From NCBI GenBank assembly GCA_017983635.1, contig JAGOBA010000011.1, positions 87,114-151,113 on the forward strand: a stretch of DNA of 64,000 nt. The letters run 5' to 3'. Of this stretch, positions 44,237 through 51,854 are shown piece by piece. The stretch is from Alphaproteobacteria bacterium (GTDB lineage: Bacteria > Pseudomonadota > Alphaproteobacteria > Micropepsales > Micropepsaceae). The stretch's first letter is position 1. The number at the start of each line of letters is the position of its first letter. The translations under genes and the position numbers were made by a program. The notes beneath the pieces were generated by a model. The model was not told where the DNA came from and made no database searches. It was given only the letters and a program-made list of their open reading frames with translations.

Positions 44237-45189
44237 ATTCCGACATTCTTCTCGCCGATATCGGCGGCACGAACGTACGCTTCGCGACGCTGCGCGGGGG
44301 CCGGATCGAGGCGGTTGAAGCGTGGCTGACCGCGCTTTATCCGGACATTACCTCGGCTGTGCGCGCGTACGCCGACGTTGCGGGGCTTTCGCGGCCTTTC
44401 GCGGGTGCTGCGATTTGTGCGGCGGGACCGCTGATGGGCGATGCGATCGCTCTGACCAACTGTGCGTGGAAGATTTCGGTCGACGAGATCAAGGTGGCGA
44501 CCGGCGCGTCGCGTGTTGCACTCGTCAACGACTTTGCGGCGGTGGCCTATGCCGTGCCGGGGTTGGAGGCCTCGGATGTCGTGCAGATCGGCGGCGGCTC
44601 GCCGATTGCGAATGCGCCGAAGGTTGCGCTGGGGCCTGGTACGGGGCTCGGTGTGGCGAGTGTCGTGTCCGACGGACGAGGGGGCTCTATCGCGATCCCT
44701 GGTGAGGGCGGGCATGTCGACCTCGCGCCCACGAACGACCGTGAGATCGCGGTGTTGTTCCAAATGCTGCGCGAGCGCGGGCATGTGGCGCTTGAAGACG
44801 CGGTATCGGGACCCGGGCTTGAGGCGATCTATCTGGCGATCGCGGCGTTGGACGGCTTGTCGCTGACGTCGAAACCGGTTGCGTCCGACATTGCAAAGGC
44901 TGCGCGCGCGAAAACGGATGCCGCGGCGGTGGAAGCGGTACAGCTCTTCACCGGCTGGCTTGGTAGCGCGGCGGGAAACTTGGCGCTGACACTTGGCGCA
45001 ACGGGCGGCGTATACATCGCGGGCGGGATTGTCGCGCAGTGGGGCGACTTGTTCGACGCGCGATACTTTCGCCATCGGTTCGAGGCGAAAGGGCGGATCA
45101 AGCGGTTTCTGGAACCGATCCCCTGCTATCTGGTGACGGCGAAGGACTTGGCGTTTCGCGGCCTCGCCGCCTTGGCGAAAGCGCGCTGA
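44233..45189 (+). CDS. glk: Glucokinase
   Basis: A 318-residue Glk-family hexokinase that phosphorylates glucose with ATP. LLADIGGTNVRFA (about 6-18) is the phosphate-binding motif, LVNDFAAVAYAV (about 97-108) holds the catalytic Asp, GPGTGLGVA (about 136-144) follows, and the GEGGHVDLAP region binds sugar. It belongs to the Glk family rather than ROK (no zinc CxCG motif). It is translationally coupled to the histidine kinase gene and converges on ggt. Confidence 0.94.
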   Translation: MNSDILLADIGGTNVRFATLRGGRIEAVEAWLTALYPDITSAVRAYADVAGLSRPFAGAAICAAGPLMGDAIALTNCAWKISVDEIKVATGASRVALVNDFAAVAYAVPGLEASDVVQIGGGSPIANAPKVALGPGTGLGVASVVSDGRGGSIAIPGEGGHVDLAPTNDREIAVLFQMLRERGHVALEDAVSGPGLEAIYLAIAALDGLSLTSKPVASDIAKAARAKTDAAAVEAVQLFTGWLGSAAGNLALTLGATGGVYIAGGIVAQWGDLFDARYFRHRFEAKGRIKRFLEPIPCYLVTAKDLAFRGLAALAKAR

Positions 45190-45192
45190 CGT

Positions 45193-46914
45193 TCAGTCGC
45201 CGCCAACGGTGCCTTCGCGTCTGGGGTCGGCGGCGGCGTCGAAGCCTTCTTTCGTGACGCGGATGCTGTTCAGGCCGCTGGGGCCGATGCCGTAGTCGGT
45301 GACTTTGACGTCGTGACCCAGCGTGCGAAGTGCTTCGGCGGTGGCGTCGGGCGTGCGGCCTTGCTCCACTTCGGTGGGCGTGCCGCGGCCGGTCGCGTTC
45401 GGCAGCGCCACGGCATCTGCCGTCGATAGATTCCAATCGATAAGGGCCCTTACCGTCTTCGTCACATAGGGAATGATCCGCGCGCCGCCGGGCGAGCCTA
45501 CGACCGCGAAGAGGCGGCCTTTGCTGTCGAGAATGATCGTGGGCGTCATCGACGACATCGGGCGCTTACCCGCTTGCGGTGCGTTCGCCGTGCGGCGGCC
45601 ATCGGTTGTCGGTTCGAAGGTGAAGTCGGTGAGTTGGTTGTTCAGGATGAAGCCGCCGGCCATCAGGCGGCTTCCGAACGGTCCTTCGACCGTCGTCGTC
45701 ATGGCGAGCGCGTTGCCGCGGTCGTCGATAAGGCTGATATGTGCGGTGCCAGGCCGGGCGCGGTCTGGGTTTGCGAGTTGACGCAGGATGAGCGTTGCGC
45801 CTGCGGGGCGGCCGGGCTTGATCGCGGCGCGATCGACGATCTTGTCGAGCGAGAGAACACGGGAACGGTTTGCGAGATATTTCGGGCCGAGCAAGCCCTG
45901 AGTGGGGACGCGGATGAAGTCCGGATCGGCGATGTAAGCGCCTCGATCGGCGTAGGCGACGCGCAACGCCTCCGTCATCAGGTGAATCGCAGGCGCCCCC
46001 GTCGGTTCCAATTTCGCGACGTTGAACCGTTCCATCATCTTCAGCGCCTGCAGCATCGTGAGGGCGGAACTCGGCGGGCCCATGGTGCAGAGCTTGTACG
46101 TGCGGTAGGTGCCGCAGATCGGCGGGCGCTTCTTCGGTTTGTAGCGAGCCAGATCTTCGAGCGTGAACTTCACGGCGCTGTACGGCGCGTTGCTGACGGC
46201 GCTCACGATCGCGTCGGCGAGGCGGCCTTTGTAGAAGCCGTCGGCGCCCTTGGCGGCGATGTCGCGCAAGCTTGCCGCGTAGTCCGGATTCTTGATGACG
46301 TCGCCGACTTGCGGCGCCTTGCCGTTCGGACGGAAGTAGGCGGCGGTTGCCGGAACCATCGGTATGCCTTGATCGCGGTCGATTGCCATCGCCATGCGCG
46401 GGCCGACGGAGAAACCGTTCTCCGCTAGCTTCATCGCCGAATCGAACAGCGTGTTCCACGGCAGGCGCCCATGTTCCTTATGCGCGAGCGCCAGCACGGC
46501 GATCGTACCGGGAATACCGACAGAGCGGCCGCCCAGCACCGCTTCGGGATAGGACATCGGCTTGCCGTCCTTCATGAACATGTCCGGTGTCGCCGAGGCT
46601 GGCGCTTCCTCGCGACCGTCGTAGGTTTCGACCCGCTTTGCCTTGGCGTTCCACATGACGAGGAACGTGCCGCCGCCGAGGCCGGAGGATTGCGGTTCGA
46701 CCAAGCCCATCACCGCTTGGGCTGCTATCGCTGCGTCAACGACACTGCCGCCTTTGCGCAGCATCTCCAGACCCGCGTCGGTTGCGAGCTTGTGCGAGGC
46801 GACGATAACGTGTTTGCGCGGCAGGTCGGCTGCGACCGCTGTCCCCACGATCGTGGCTGCGAGCAGCAGCAGCGAATTGCGTACGAGGCTTGGCAAGGCT
46901 AGCGTGGTTGTCAT
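45193..46914 (-). CDS. ggt: Gamma-glutamyltransferase
   Basis: A 573-residue periplasmic Ntn-hydrolase precursor that cleaves glutathione and gamma-glutamyl peptides. The signal peptide ends near AVAADLP. SSGLGGGTFLVMWN lies near the N-terminus. The autoprocessing Thr is in GTAHISLIDDRGNA (about 380), and GSPGGARI forms the oxyanion region. The start at 46914 gives a good signal peptide; an in-frame ATG at 46941 adds nine residues. Either way the 5' end overlaps that of the divergent P1 peptidase gene. Confidence 0.92.
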   Translation of the reverse strand: MTTTLALPSLVRNSLLLLAATIVGTAVAADLPRKHVIVASHKLATDAGLEMLRKGGSVVDAAIAAQAVMGLVEPQSSGLGGGTFLVMWNAKAKRVETYDGREEAPASATPDMFMKDGKPMSYPEAVLGGRSVGIPGTIAVLALAHKEHGRLPWNTLFDSAMKLAENGFSVGPRMAMAIDRDQGIPMVPATAAYFRPNGKAPQVGDVIKNPDYAASLRDIAAKGADGFYKGRLADAIVSAVSNAPYSAVKFTLEDLARYKPKKRPPICGTYRTYKLCTMGPPSSALTMLQALKMMERFNVAKLEPTGAPAIHLMTEALRVAYADRGAYIADPDFIRVPTQGLLGPKYLANRSRVLSLDKIVDRAAIKPGRPAGATLILRQLANPDRARPGTAHISLIDDRGNALAMTTTVEGPFGSRLMAGGFILNNQLTDFTFEPTTDGRRTANAPQAGKRPMSSMTPTIILDSKGRLFAVVGSPGGARIIPYVTKTVRALIDWNLSTADAVALPNATGRGTPTEVEQGRTPDATAEALRTLGHDVKVTDYGIGPSGLNSIRVTKEGFDAAADPRREGTVGGD

Positions 46915-47947
46915 GGTTCGTCCCGGTTCGCGCAATCTCATCACCGACGTGCACGGCATCAAGGTCGGCAATGCCGAAGATGCATCGGCGATGACCGGTG
47001 TTACAGCAATTTTTGCGGAGGGGCGCGCGGTCGGTGCGGCTGACGTTCGGGGCGGGGCGCCGGGTACGCGTGAGACCGAGGCACTGGTTCCCGAAGGCTT
47101 GAACGTCGGGGTCGACGCGATCGTGCTGTCGGGCGGGTCGGTTTACGGGCTTGATGCTGCGGGTGCCGTTACGAATTGGATCGCGCAGGCCGGGCGCGGC
47201 TACAAGATGGCGGGGGCGCCGATGGTGGCACCGATCGTACCGTCTTCGATCCTGTTCGACCTCACGAATGGTGGGGATAAGAACTGGGGTGGCGAGCCGC
47301 CGTATCGCAAGCTGGCGCTGCGGGCCTGCGAGTCTCAGGCGTTTCAGTTCAAGCTCGGCAATGCGGGCGCCGGGTATGGCGGGCGGGCCGGGATCTACAA
47401 GGGCGGCTTGGGCTCTGCGTCGGCGGTGACGGAGGACGGCTATCAAGTCGGTGCGATCGTGGCGGTGAACTCTTTCGGGTCGCCGGTGATGCCGGGGACG
47501 TCGGCCTTGTGGGCGTGGCCGTTCGAGCAGGACGGCGAGATGGGTTGGCAGTTGCCGCCGCGCGGCGGCACGGTGGGTATGGACTTTCCCGACGATCTGA
47601 AGCGGCCACCGCAGGCCGGCGCGAACACGACGATTGCGGTCGTTGCCACCAACGCCGTGCTGACGCCGGCGCAGACGAAGCGGGTGGCGATCATGGCGCA
47701 GGACGGGATGGCGCGGGCGCTTCGGCCGGTGCACACGCCCGTCGACGGCGACGTGGTGTTTGCGCTGGCGACGGGGCAGAAGCTGTTGTCGGAGCCGGCG
47801 CTGATTCAGGTGGCGCTGCTCGGTTCGATCGCCGCCGATTGTTTGGCGCGGGCGATCGGGCGGGCGGTGTTCGAGGCGGAGTCGCTGGGCCCGTGGGAGA
47901 GCTATCGCTCGCGCCACGCGAAGGGATTTGGGGCGGCGAAGACCTGA
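46913..47947 (+). CDS. P1 family (S58, DmpA-like) peptidase
   Basis: A 344-residue autoprocessing aminopeptidase of the DmpA/BapA type. SRNLITDVHGIKVGNAEDA starts the protein as in the family, SGGSVYGLDAAGAV follows, and ANTTIAVVATNAVLT (about 239-253) surrounds the expected self-cleavage site and N-terminal nucleophile. HTPVDGDVVFALATG is the C-terminal signature. Members release D-amino acids or beta-alanyl residues from small peptides. The ATG at 46913 shares the tetranucleotide CATG with the ggt start on the other strand. No signal peptide is seen. Confidence 0.9.
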   Translation: MVRPGSRNLITDVHGIKVGNAEDASAMTGVTAIFAEGRAVGAADVRGGAPGTRETEALVPEGLNVGVDAIVLSGGSVYGLDAAGAVTNWIAQAGRGYKMAGAPMVAPIVPSSILFDLTNGGDKNWGGEPPYRKLALRACESQAFQFKLGNAGAGYGGRAGIYKGGLGSASAVTEDGYQVGAIVAVNSFGSPVMPGTSALWAWPFEQDGEMGWQLPPRGGTVGMDFPDDLKRPPQAGANTTIAVVATNAVLTPAQTKRVAIMAQDGMARALRPVHTPVDGDVVFALATGQKLLSEPALIQVALLGSIAADCLARAIGRAVFEAESLGPWESYRSRHAKGFGAAKT

Positions 47948-47951
47948 CCCC

Positions 47952-48956
47952 TTACCGTGCGTAGATGCGGACTTCGTGCGATTGCAGGTTTGCACCGACG
48001 GCGTTGAAGAGGCGGATCTTGCCCGCATCGACGCCCAAGGTTGCGAGTGTGGCGGCCACTTCTTGCGCGCGGGCGGTCGATTCGGGCGTCACGCTACGGC
48101 CGGCGGCAACGCCGACGATGTCGAAGCTTGTCGCGGGATTGCGGCGTTTGGCGGCGGAAACGGCCTGGGCCAGCGCATCGCGGTAGCTGACGTTCGGGCG
48201 GTCGAACTTGATCGTGACGAAAGCAGGCGAGGCCAGCATCGCCGCGGAGGCGGCGGCGGCCGGCGCGGTCACGGCGGCTGTCGTTGCGGTCGCGCCGAAG
48301 GAGGCCAATGCCGCGCGCTCCTTCGCGAGGAACGCCGACTGCAGCGCCCACTCGTTCGAGATTTCGTTGACGAGGCGGTCGAGCTGATCGGCGGTCGGCC
48401 CAATCTCGCCGCGCAGCGTGTTCAGTTGACCCGCGTCTTGCTCGTTCGCGTCCTTGATTGCGGCCGCATCGTTCATGAGTTTGTTCGTTTCGGCCGCGCC
48501 CTTGGCGAAGACCCGCATTTCGGTGTCGAGCGCGGAGGTGGTGACGCTCAACCGTTCCAGTGCGGTTTGCGCCTTTTGCACGGAGAGCGGCGTCGGGGCG
48601 CTGGCGGTGGCGATCTCGCTCTTTGCGATGCGGTAGAGCGCGCCTTCGCTGGCCGCGCGCTGGCGGATTTCGGACAGGCTGGCGTTGCGCGAGGAGATCT
48701 CGCCCTGGATCGCGATCAGGCGGTTGCGCAACTCGGCGATGCGCTGACCCTGCGGCGTGGCGGTGCTTGCGGCCGGCGTGACCGGGAGCGGCGTGAAGAA
48801 CGAGGTGCCGGACTGCGGCAGCGCGACCGCGTTCGCGGGCGGCGGGGGGCCGGCGGCTTTTTCCGGAAACAGCGTGCTCGTCATCGTCGAGCAAGCGGCG
48901 AGCGAGGCGCAAGCGGCGCCCATGGCGAACAGCCGCGCTGGCATGGAAGGTCTCAT
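47952..48956 (-). CDS. Lipoprotein with coiled coil and OmpA-like C-terminal part
   Basis: A 334-residue predicted lipoprotein with lipobox LAAC (Cys22). After a Pro-rich spacer, residues about 70-220 are long helices rich in Ala, Glu, Gln and Leu that look like a coiled coil. The last 85 residues (FVTIKFDRPNVSYRDALAQA, then FDIVGVAAG, and a C-terminal EVRIYAR) have the beta-alpha pattern of OmpA/SPOR-like periplasmic domains, but the peptidoglycan-binding residues are not clearly present. The function is unknown; a role in the cell envelope is likely. It converges on the P1 peptidase gene four bases away. Confidence 0.8.
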   Translation of the reverse strand: MRPSMPARLFAMGAACASLAACSTMTSTLFPEKAAGPPPPANAVALPQSGTSFFTPLPVTPAASTATPQGQRIAELRNRLIAIQGEISSRNASLSEIRQRAASEGALYRIAKSEIATASAPTPLSVQKAQTALERLSVTTSALDTEMRVFAKGAAETNKLMNDAAAIKDANEQDAGQLNTLRGEIGPTADQLDRLVNEISNEWALQSAFLAKERAALASFGATATTAAVTAPAAAASAAMLASPAFVTIKFDRPNVSYRDALAQAVSAAKRRNPATSFDIVGVAAGRSVTPESTARAQEVAATLATLGVDAGKIRLFNAVGANLQSHEVRIYAR

Positions 48957-49179
48957 CCGATAAAGCCCCAGACGTAAACGACGCGAACAGGCGGCACGTG
49001 CCCGCCCGGATTCGCATCAATCATCACTTCAGGGCGACAATACGTCAGACGCGGGTCGGCGCAATGCGCGGAAACGGCCGCTGGCGGCGCCCTTGCGTGC
49101 GGGCGTTCGCCGCACTAAGTTCCGCGCCTTCTTTCGCGGGTCGGCGCTTTTCTTCGCAACCGACCCTGCCAAGGCGCAG

Positions 49180-49256
49180 GCACCCGTAGCTCAGCTGGAT
49201 AGAGCACCAGACTACGAATCTGGGGGTCAGAGGTTCGAATCCTTTCGGGTGCGCCA
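49180..49256 (+). tRNA. tRNA-Arg (anticodon ACG)
   Basis: A complete cloverleaf of 77 nucleotides with encoded CCA. The acceptor stem is GCACCCG/CGGGTGC, the D-arm is GCTC-AGCTGGATA-GAGC, and the anticodon stem CCAGA/TCTGG encloses loop CTACGAA with ACG at 49214-49216. The T-arm contains GGTTCGAATCC. The wobble A is probably read as inosine and would decode CGN arginine codons. The downstream side is the start of the accessory-looking region. Confidence 0.97.
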
Positions 49257-49779
49257 CCCTACGCTGAAGCTTCGGGTGGCAGGCCACCGGGGTGCCAGGG
49301 ACACAGGACTCCGGATCAAATGAGACATTTGGGACAGTGAGACACTGTCTCGCTTGGCGTTTGTGCCGGTCTTCGAGTGAATGAGATTTGTTTTGGCGTT
49401 ATATCCGTTATTTTGGCTCAGATGAGCCAAAATATCCGTTCGGAATCCGTTATTTTGGCGTTCGGCGTGCGTTATTTGCGGCGGACGGCGGCAATGCGGA
49501 CGCGGGGCGTCCGTCCGCTCGCAGGGGTGGCTCGCGAAGACGGTGGTGGCCGTTGATTGACGGTTCAAGTTGCAGCCGGGCCTTTAGGGTTTTCGCCGCA
49601 AGGCTGGGACGGAACATAAGTAGAACATCTGGCTTGCGAAGTCAAGCGCCGCTTCACGCGCGGACGCGGCGGGGCGGGGCGTCGTGCGCACTGTCGCCGA
49701 ACCGCGGCGGAGGCCGCCTTGTTTACAAGGTGCACACGCTTCTTGTGTTCTGTAACCGCAGCAGCCGGAGTGCCGGTCG
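49257..49779. other. Non-coding gap after tRNA-Arg with AT-rich inverted and direct repeats
   Basis: No convincing gene. It holds the hairpin GACAGTG-AGA-CACTGTC (49333-49349). A perfect 12-base-arm palindrome follows, TATTTTGGCTCA-GA-TGAGCCAAAATA (49409-49434). The direct repeat TCCGTTATTTTGGC occurs at 49404-49417 and 49446-49459. This AT-rich patch stands out in a GC-rich genome. I found no copy of the tRNA 3' end that would mark an integrated element. Confidence 0.7.
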
Positions 49780-50082
49780 ATGTTTGGACCCCTGTTCTTG
49801 GTGACGTATCGGATCGTCGCGTTCGCGGCGCGGCTTCTGCCGCGCGAGCGTGGCGCCGGGATCAAAGCGCCATGGGCCCTTCATTTCGCCGCGACGAGCG
49901 ACGGCGGGCTCGATGACGACTTCGCTGAAGAACTCTTCCAACTCGCGCGACAGACGCCGGGCTTGCTCGACCGCGTGGAGCAAGGGATCACGGGAAGCGG
50001 CATCTTTGCCGCTCGAAAGCGTCTGGTCATCACGTCCGTCCGCGGCGCACTGGCGACCGGCGCCGAGAGCCTCTTCGGATAG
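49780..50082 (+). CDS. Small hypothetical protein
   Basis: A possible 100-residue protein with an amphipathic basic N-terminus (FLVTYRIVAFAARLLPRERG) and a helical acidic middle (DDDFAEELFQLARQTPGLLD). No family is recognised. The ATG has only a distant GGAG upstream, so coding status is moderate. It precedes the 43-residue basic protein on the same strand by 126 bases. Confidence 0.45.
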   Translation: MFGPLFLVTYRIVAFAARLLPRERGAGIKAPWALHFAATSDGGLDDDFAEELFQLARQTPGLLDRVEQGITGSGIFAARKRLVITSVRGALATGAESLFG

Positions 50083-50208
50083 CGCGCTGCAGCCGGCCAG
50101 AGAATGCCGGGGATCGGGCGCCGGCTTAAAGGATCGACGGCGAGGCAACGACGCCGTAGGGTCTTGCACGGGAGGCGCGTGCCGACTCGAACACCGGAGA
50201 GAACCGTC

Positions 50209-50340
50209 GTGGCCAAAGGTCAAATGCGCAGCAATCGCGAAAAGAAGAAGCCGAAGTCCAGCACGAAGACCAAGAAAGGCCAGCCCGTTTCAAACCAACC
50301 GTTCGCCGCAAAACCCGAACCGCCGCGCGCAAAGAAGTAG
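50209..50340 (+). CDS. Very small basic protein of an alphaproteobacterial family (AKGQMRSN type)
   Basis: A 43-residue Lys-rich protein starting at a GTG with GGAGAG seven bases upstream. The start VAKGQMRSNREKKKPKS is one I recognise as the conserved opening of small, annotated-only-as-hypothetical proteins in alphaproteobacteria. The rest is Lys/Pro/Ala-rich and unlikely to fold alone. The function is unknown. Its last 40 bases and about 70 bases after the stop are repeated at 51416-51523. Confidence 0.7.
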   Translation: MAKGQMRSNREKKKPKSSTKTKKGQPVSNQPFAAKPEPPRAKK

Positions 50341-50413
50341 CGCCGAGGAGCGGCGCTGCCAGCGATCAAAGCCGAGGGGATGACTCGTGTGAGGCTGTCG
50401 TGTGTCCCCGGAA
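50301..50413 (+). repeat. Direct repeat, left copy (3' end of the 43-residue gene and downstream)
   Basis: It runs from GTTCGCCGCAAAACCCGAAC through the stop codon to GTGTCCCCGGAAT. The right copy lies at 51416-51523 with scattered differences. About 1 kb with two small orphan genes lies between the copies. Confidence 0.85.
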
Positions 50414-50423
50414 TAACTGGCGC

Positions 50424-50870
50424 ATGGGTCGGCGGGTTAAAGCAGGGGTGATCTGGACCAAGGGTTCGATAGCGCTTTTGTGCCTAATGCTGGCCGCATC
50501 AATTGTTGCGGCTTATCAATGGCACCAGTACGAACGAAAGCTTGAGAGCGGTCTTTGCGTCGAACAGAACCGATACCTGTCGAACGTTGAGTTTGTTGCT
50601 GCAGCGTTACGGGGTGTACGTTCCCGTTCGTCGCAAGGCGGTTTGAACAGCAAAATTTCACCACCGAGCGGCTGCTGCACGCTTCGCCGCATAGTCCGCC
50701 AACCGCTCTGGCTAGCGGAGATAGACACCGAGGGGTTGATGCAAAAGAGGTTGGACATGGAGAGGAACAATCGGTTCCTGGCGATCGTCGTCATACGTAC
50801 TCTCGACCCCGATAGAGCGTCGGGTTACGAGGCAAGTTATTTGAGTGGCTGCGCAACCGCAATCCGGTAG
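50424..50870 (+). CDS. Hypothetical protein with one membrane anchor
   Basis: A possible 148-residue protein: a basic N-terminus (MGRRVKAGVIWTK), one membrane segment (about 14-34) and an extracytoplasmic part with five cysteines (around LESGLCVEQNRY and SGCCTLRR). No family is recognised. The ATG at 50424 has GGAAT upstream; an in-frame GTG at 50400 lies inside the repeated sequence. Base composition is less GC-rich than neighbouring genes, consistent with acquisition. Confidence 0.55.
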   Translation: MGRRVKAGVIWTKGSIALLCLMLAASIVAAYQWHQYERKLESGLCVEQNRYLSNVEFVAAALRGVRSRSSQGGLNSKISPPSGCCTLRRIVRQPLWLAEIDTEGLMQKRLDMERNNRFLAIVVIRTLDPDRASGYEASYLSGCATAIR

Positions 50871-50938
50871 GTTGGGTCGGTTGGGAAGTAACCGCAAACC
50901 AGAGTCTTCGAGTCTGGAATCGTGCTGAAGGGTGACGC

Positions 50939-51358
50939 GTGAAACGGCGGATGATGGCGGTAGCTCTTATTGCAGCGATGACGGCCGGCGCGGCGCCTGC
51001 CGCATCGAGTTTCGCCGGCCATTGGACCGAGGTCGCTTCCACGGCCCGTTGCTTCGCCGTTCGAGGCTTTTTGCTTAAGCCCGATGGCGCGGCGCGGATC
51101 GATTGGGCGGACATGAACCGCGTGCCGCCGGTCGTCGAGCATTATGATGGTCGCTGGACGTCGGAAGGTGACCTGTTGCATCTGTCCATGACGCTGCATC
51201 TTTCCATAAGCGTCCCGGCGTCCAACATGACGGACGTTTCTTCGATGGAAGTCCACTTGGACGGGCCGCTTGACGGCACTGGCAAGCGGCTGGAACTCGC
51301 CATCACCACCGACGGCATGCCAAGCGATGTTCGCTGCGCCTATGTTCGCGACGAGTGA
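50939..51358 (+). CDS. Small secreted protein of unknown function
   Basis: A 139-residue protein with a signal peptide (KRRMMAVALIAAMTAGAAPA, cleaved near AASSF) and a mature part that looks like a small beta-barrel: FAGHWTEVASTARCFAVRGF with a Cys paired to the C-terminal VRCAYVRDE. It starts at a GTG with AAGGG seven bases upstream. No family is recognised. It lies with the previous gene between two direct repeats. Confidence 0.6.
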   Translation: MKRRMMAVALIAAMTAGAAPAASSFAGHWTEVASTARCFAVRGFLLKPDGAARIDWADMNRVPPVVEHYDGRWTSEGDLLHLSMTLHLSISVPASNMTDVSSMEVHLDGPLDGTGKRLELAITTDGMPSDVRCAYVRDE

Positions 51359-51415
51359 TTGAGCCTGCATCGCTGACGTGACCAGTGTAAATCGACTCTG
51401 ACCCCGCATACTTTA

Positions 51416-51523
51416 GTTCGCCGCAAAACCCGAACCGCCGCGCGCGAAGAAGTAACGCCGAGGCGCGGCGTCGATCCACGCCGAGGGGATGACTTGTGCG
51501 AGTTTATCGTGTGTCCTCGGAAT
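51416..51523 (+). repeat. Direct repeat, right copy
   Basis: An imperfect copy of 50301-50413. It carries the last codons of the 43-residue gene with TAA in place of TAG, but no start, and ends with the same GTGTCC..GGAAT word. It is directly followed by a fragment of another local gene (51545-51818). Confidence 0.85.
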
Positions 51524-51544
51524 ATCACGCGCTCCAGCGCGTCG

Positions 51545-51818
51545 ATTCGTCCGGCGCAGCCGTTTCTCGACTGGGCTGCGGCGCTCGACGATTCGGGCGA
51601 TAGGCCCGACCCGGGCGACGAGCAGACGATCTATCTGCTCCCCGATCTCGCCGACGGCGGCGACATCGATGAGATGATCGCCGAGGCGTTCGACGTCATG
51701 TTCGAAAACGAACTTGGGGCGTGGCACACGCACGAGCCCGATTGGCCAAAACCCCGAACGCTTGCCATGTTCAAGCAGTGGTTCACGATCGAGGTGCACT
51801 CGGTGATTCAGGATTTGG
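51545..51818 (+). pseudogene. Truncated copy of the 110-residue protein gene at 57000
   Basis: 274 bases are identical to 57024-57297 except for four positions. The first eight codons and the last twelve of the parent gene are missing and are replaced by unrelated sequence on both sides. The reading frame is still open, but there is no proper start, and the 3' part runs into the antisense of the M48 gene. It is a recent partial duplication, unlikely to make a functional protein. Confidence 0.9.
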
Positions 51819-51854
51819 GCGGCGGCCAACTGAGGGGCAGTGCGAGCCGACTCG

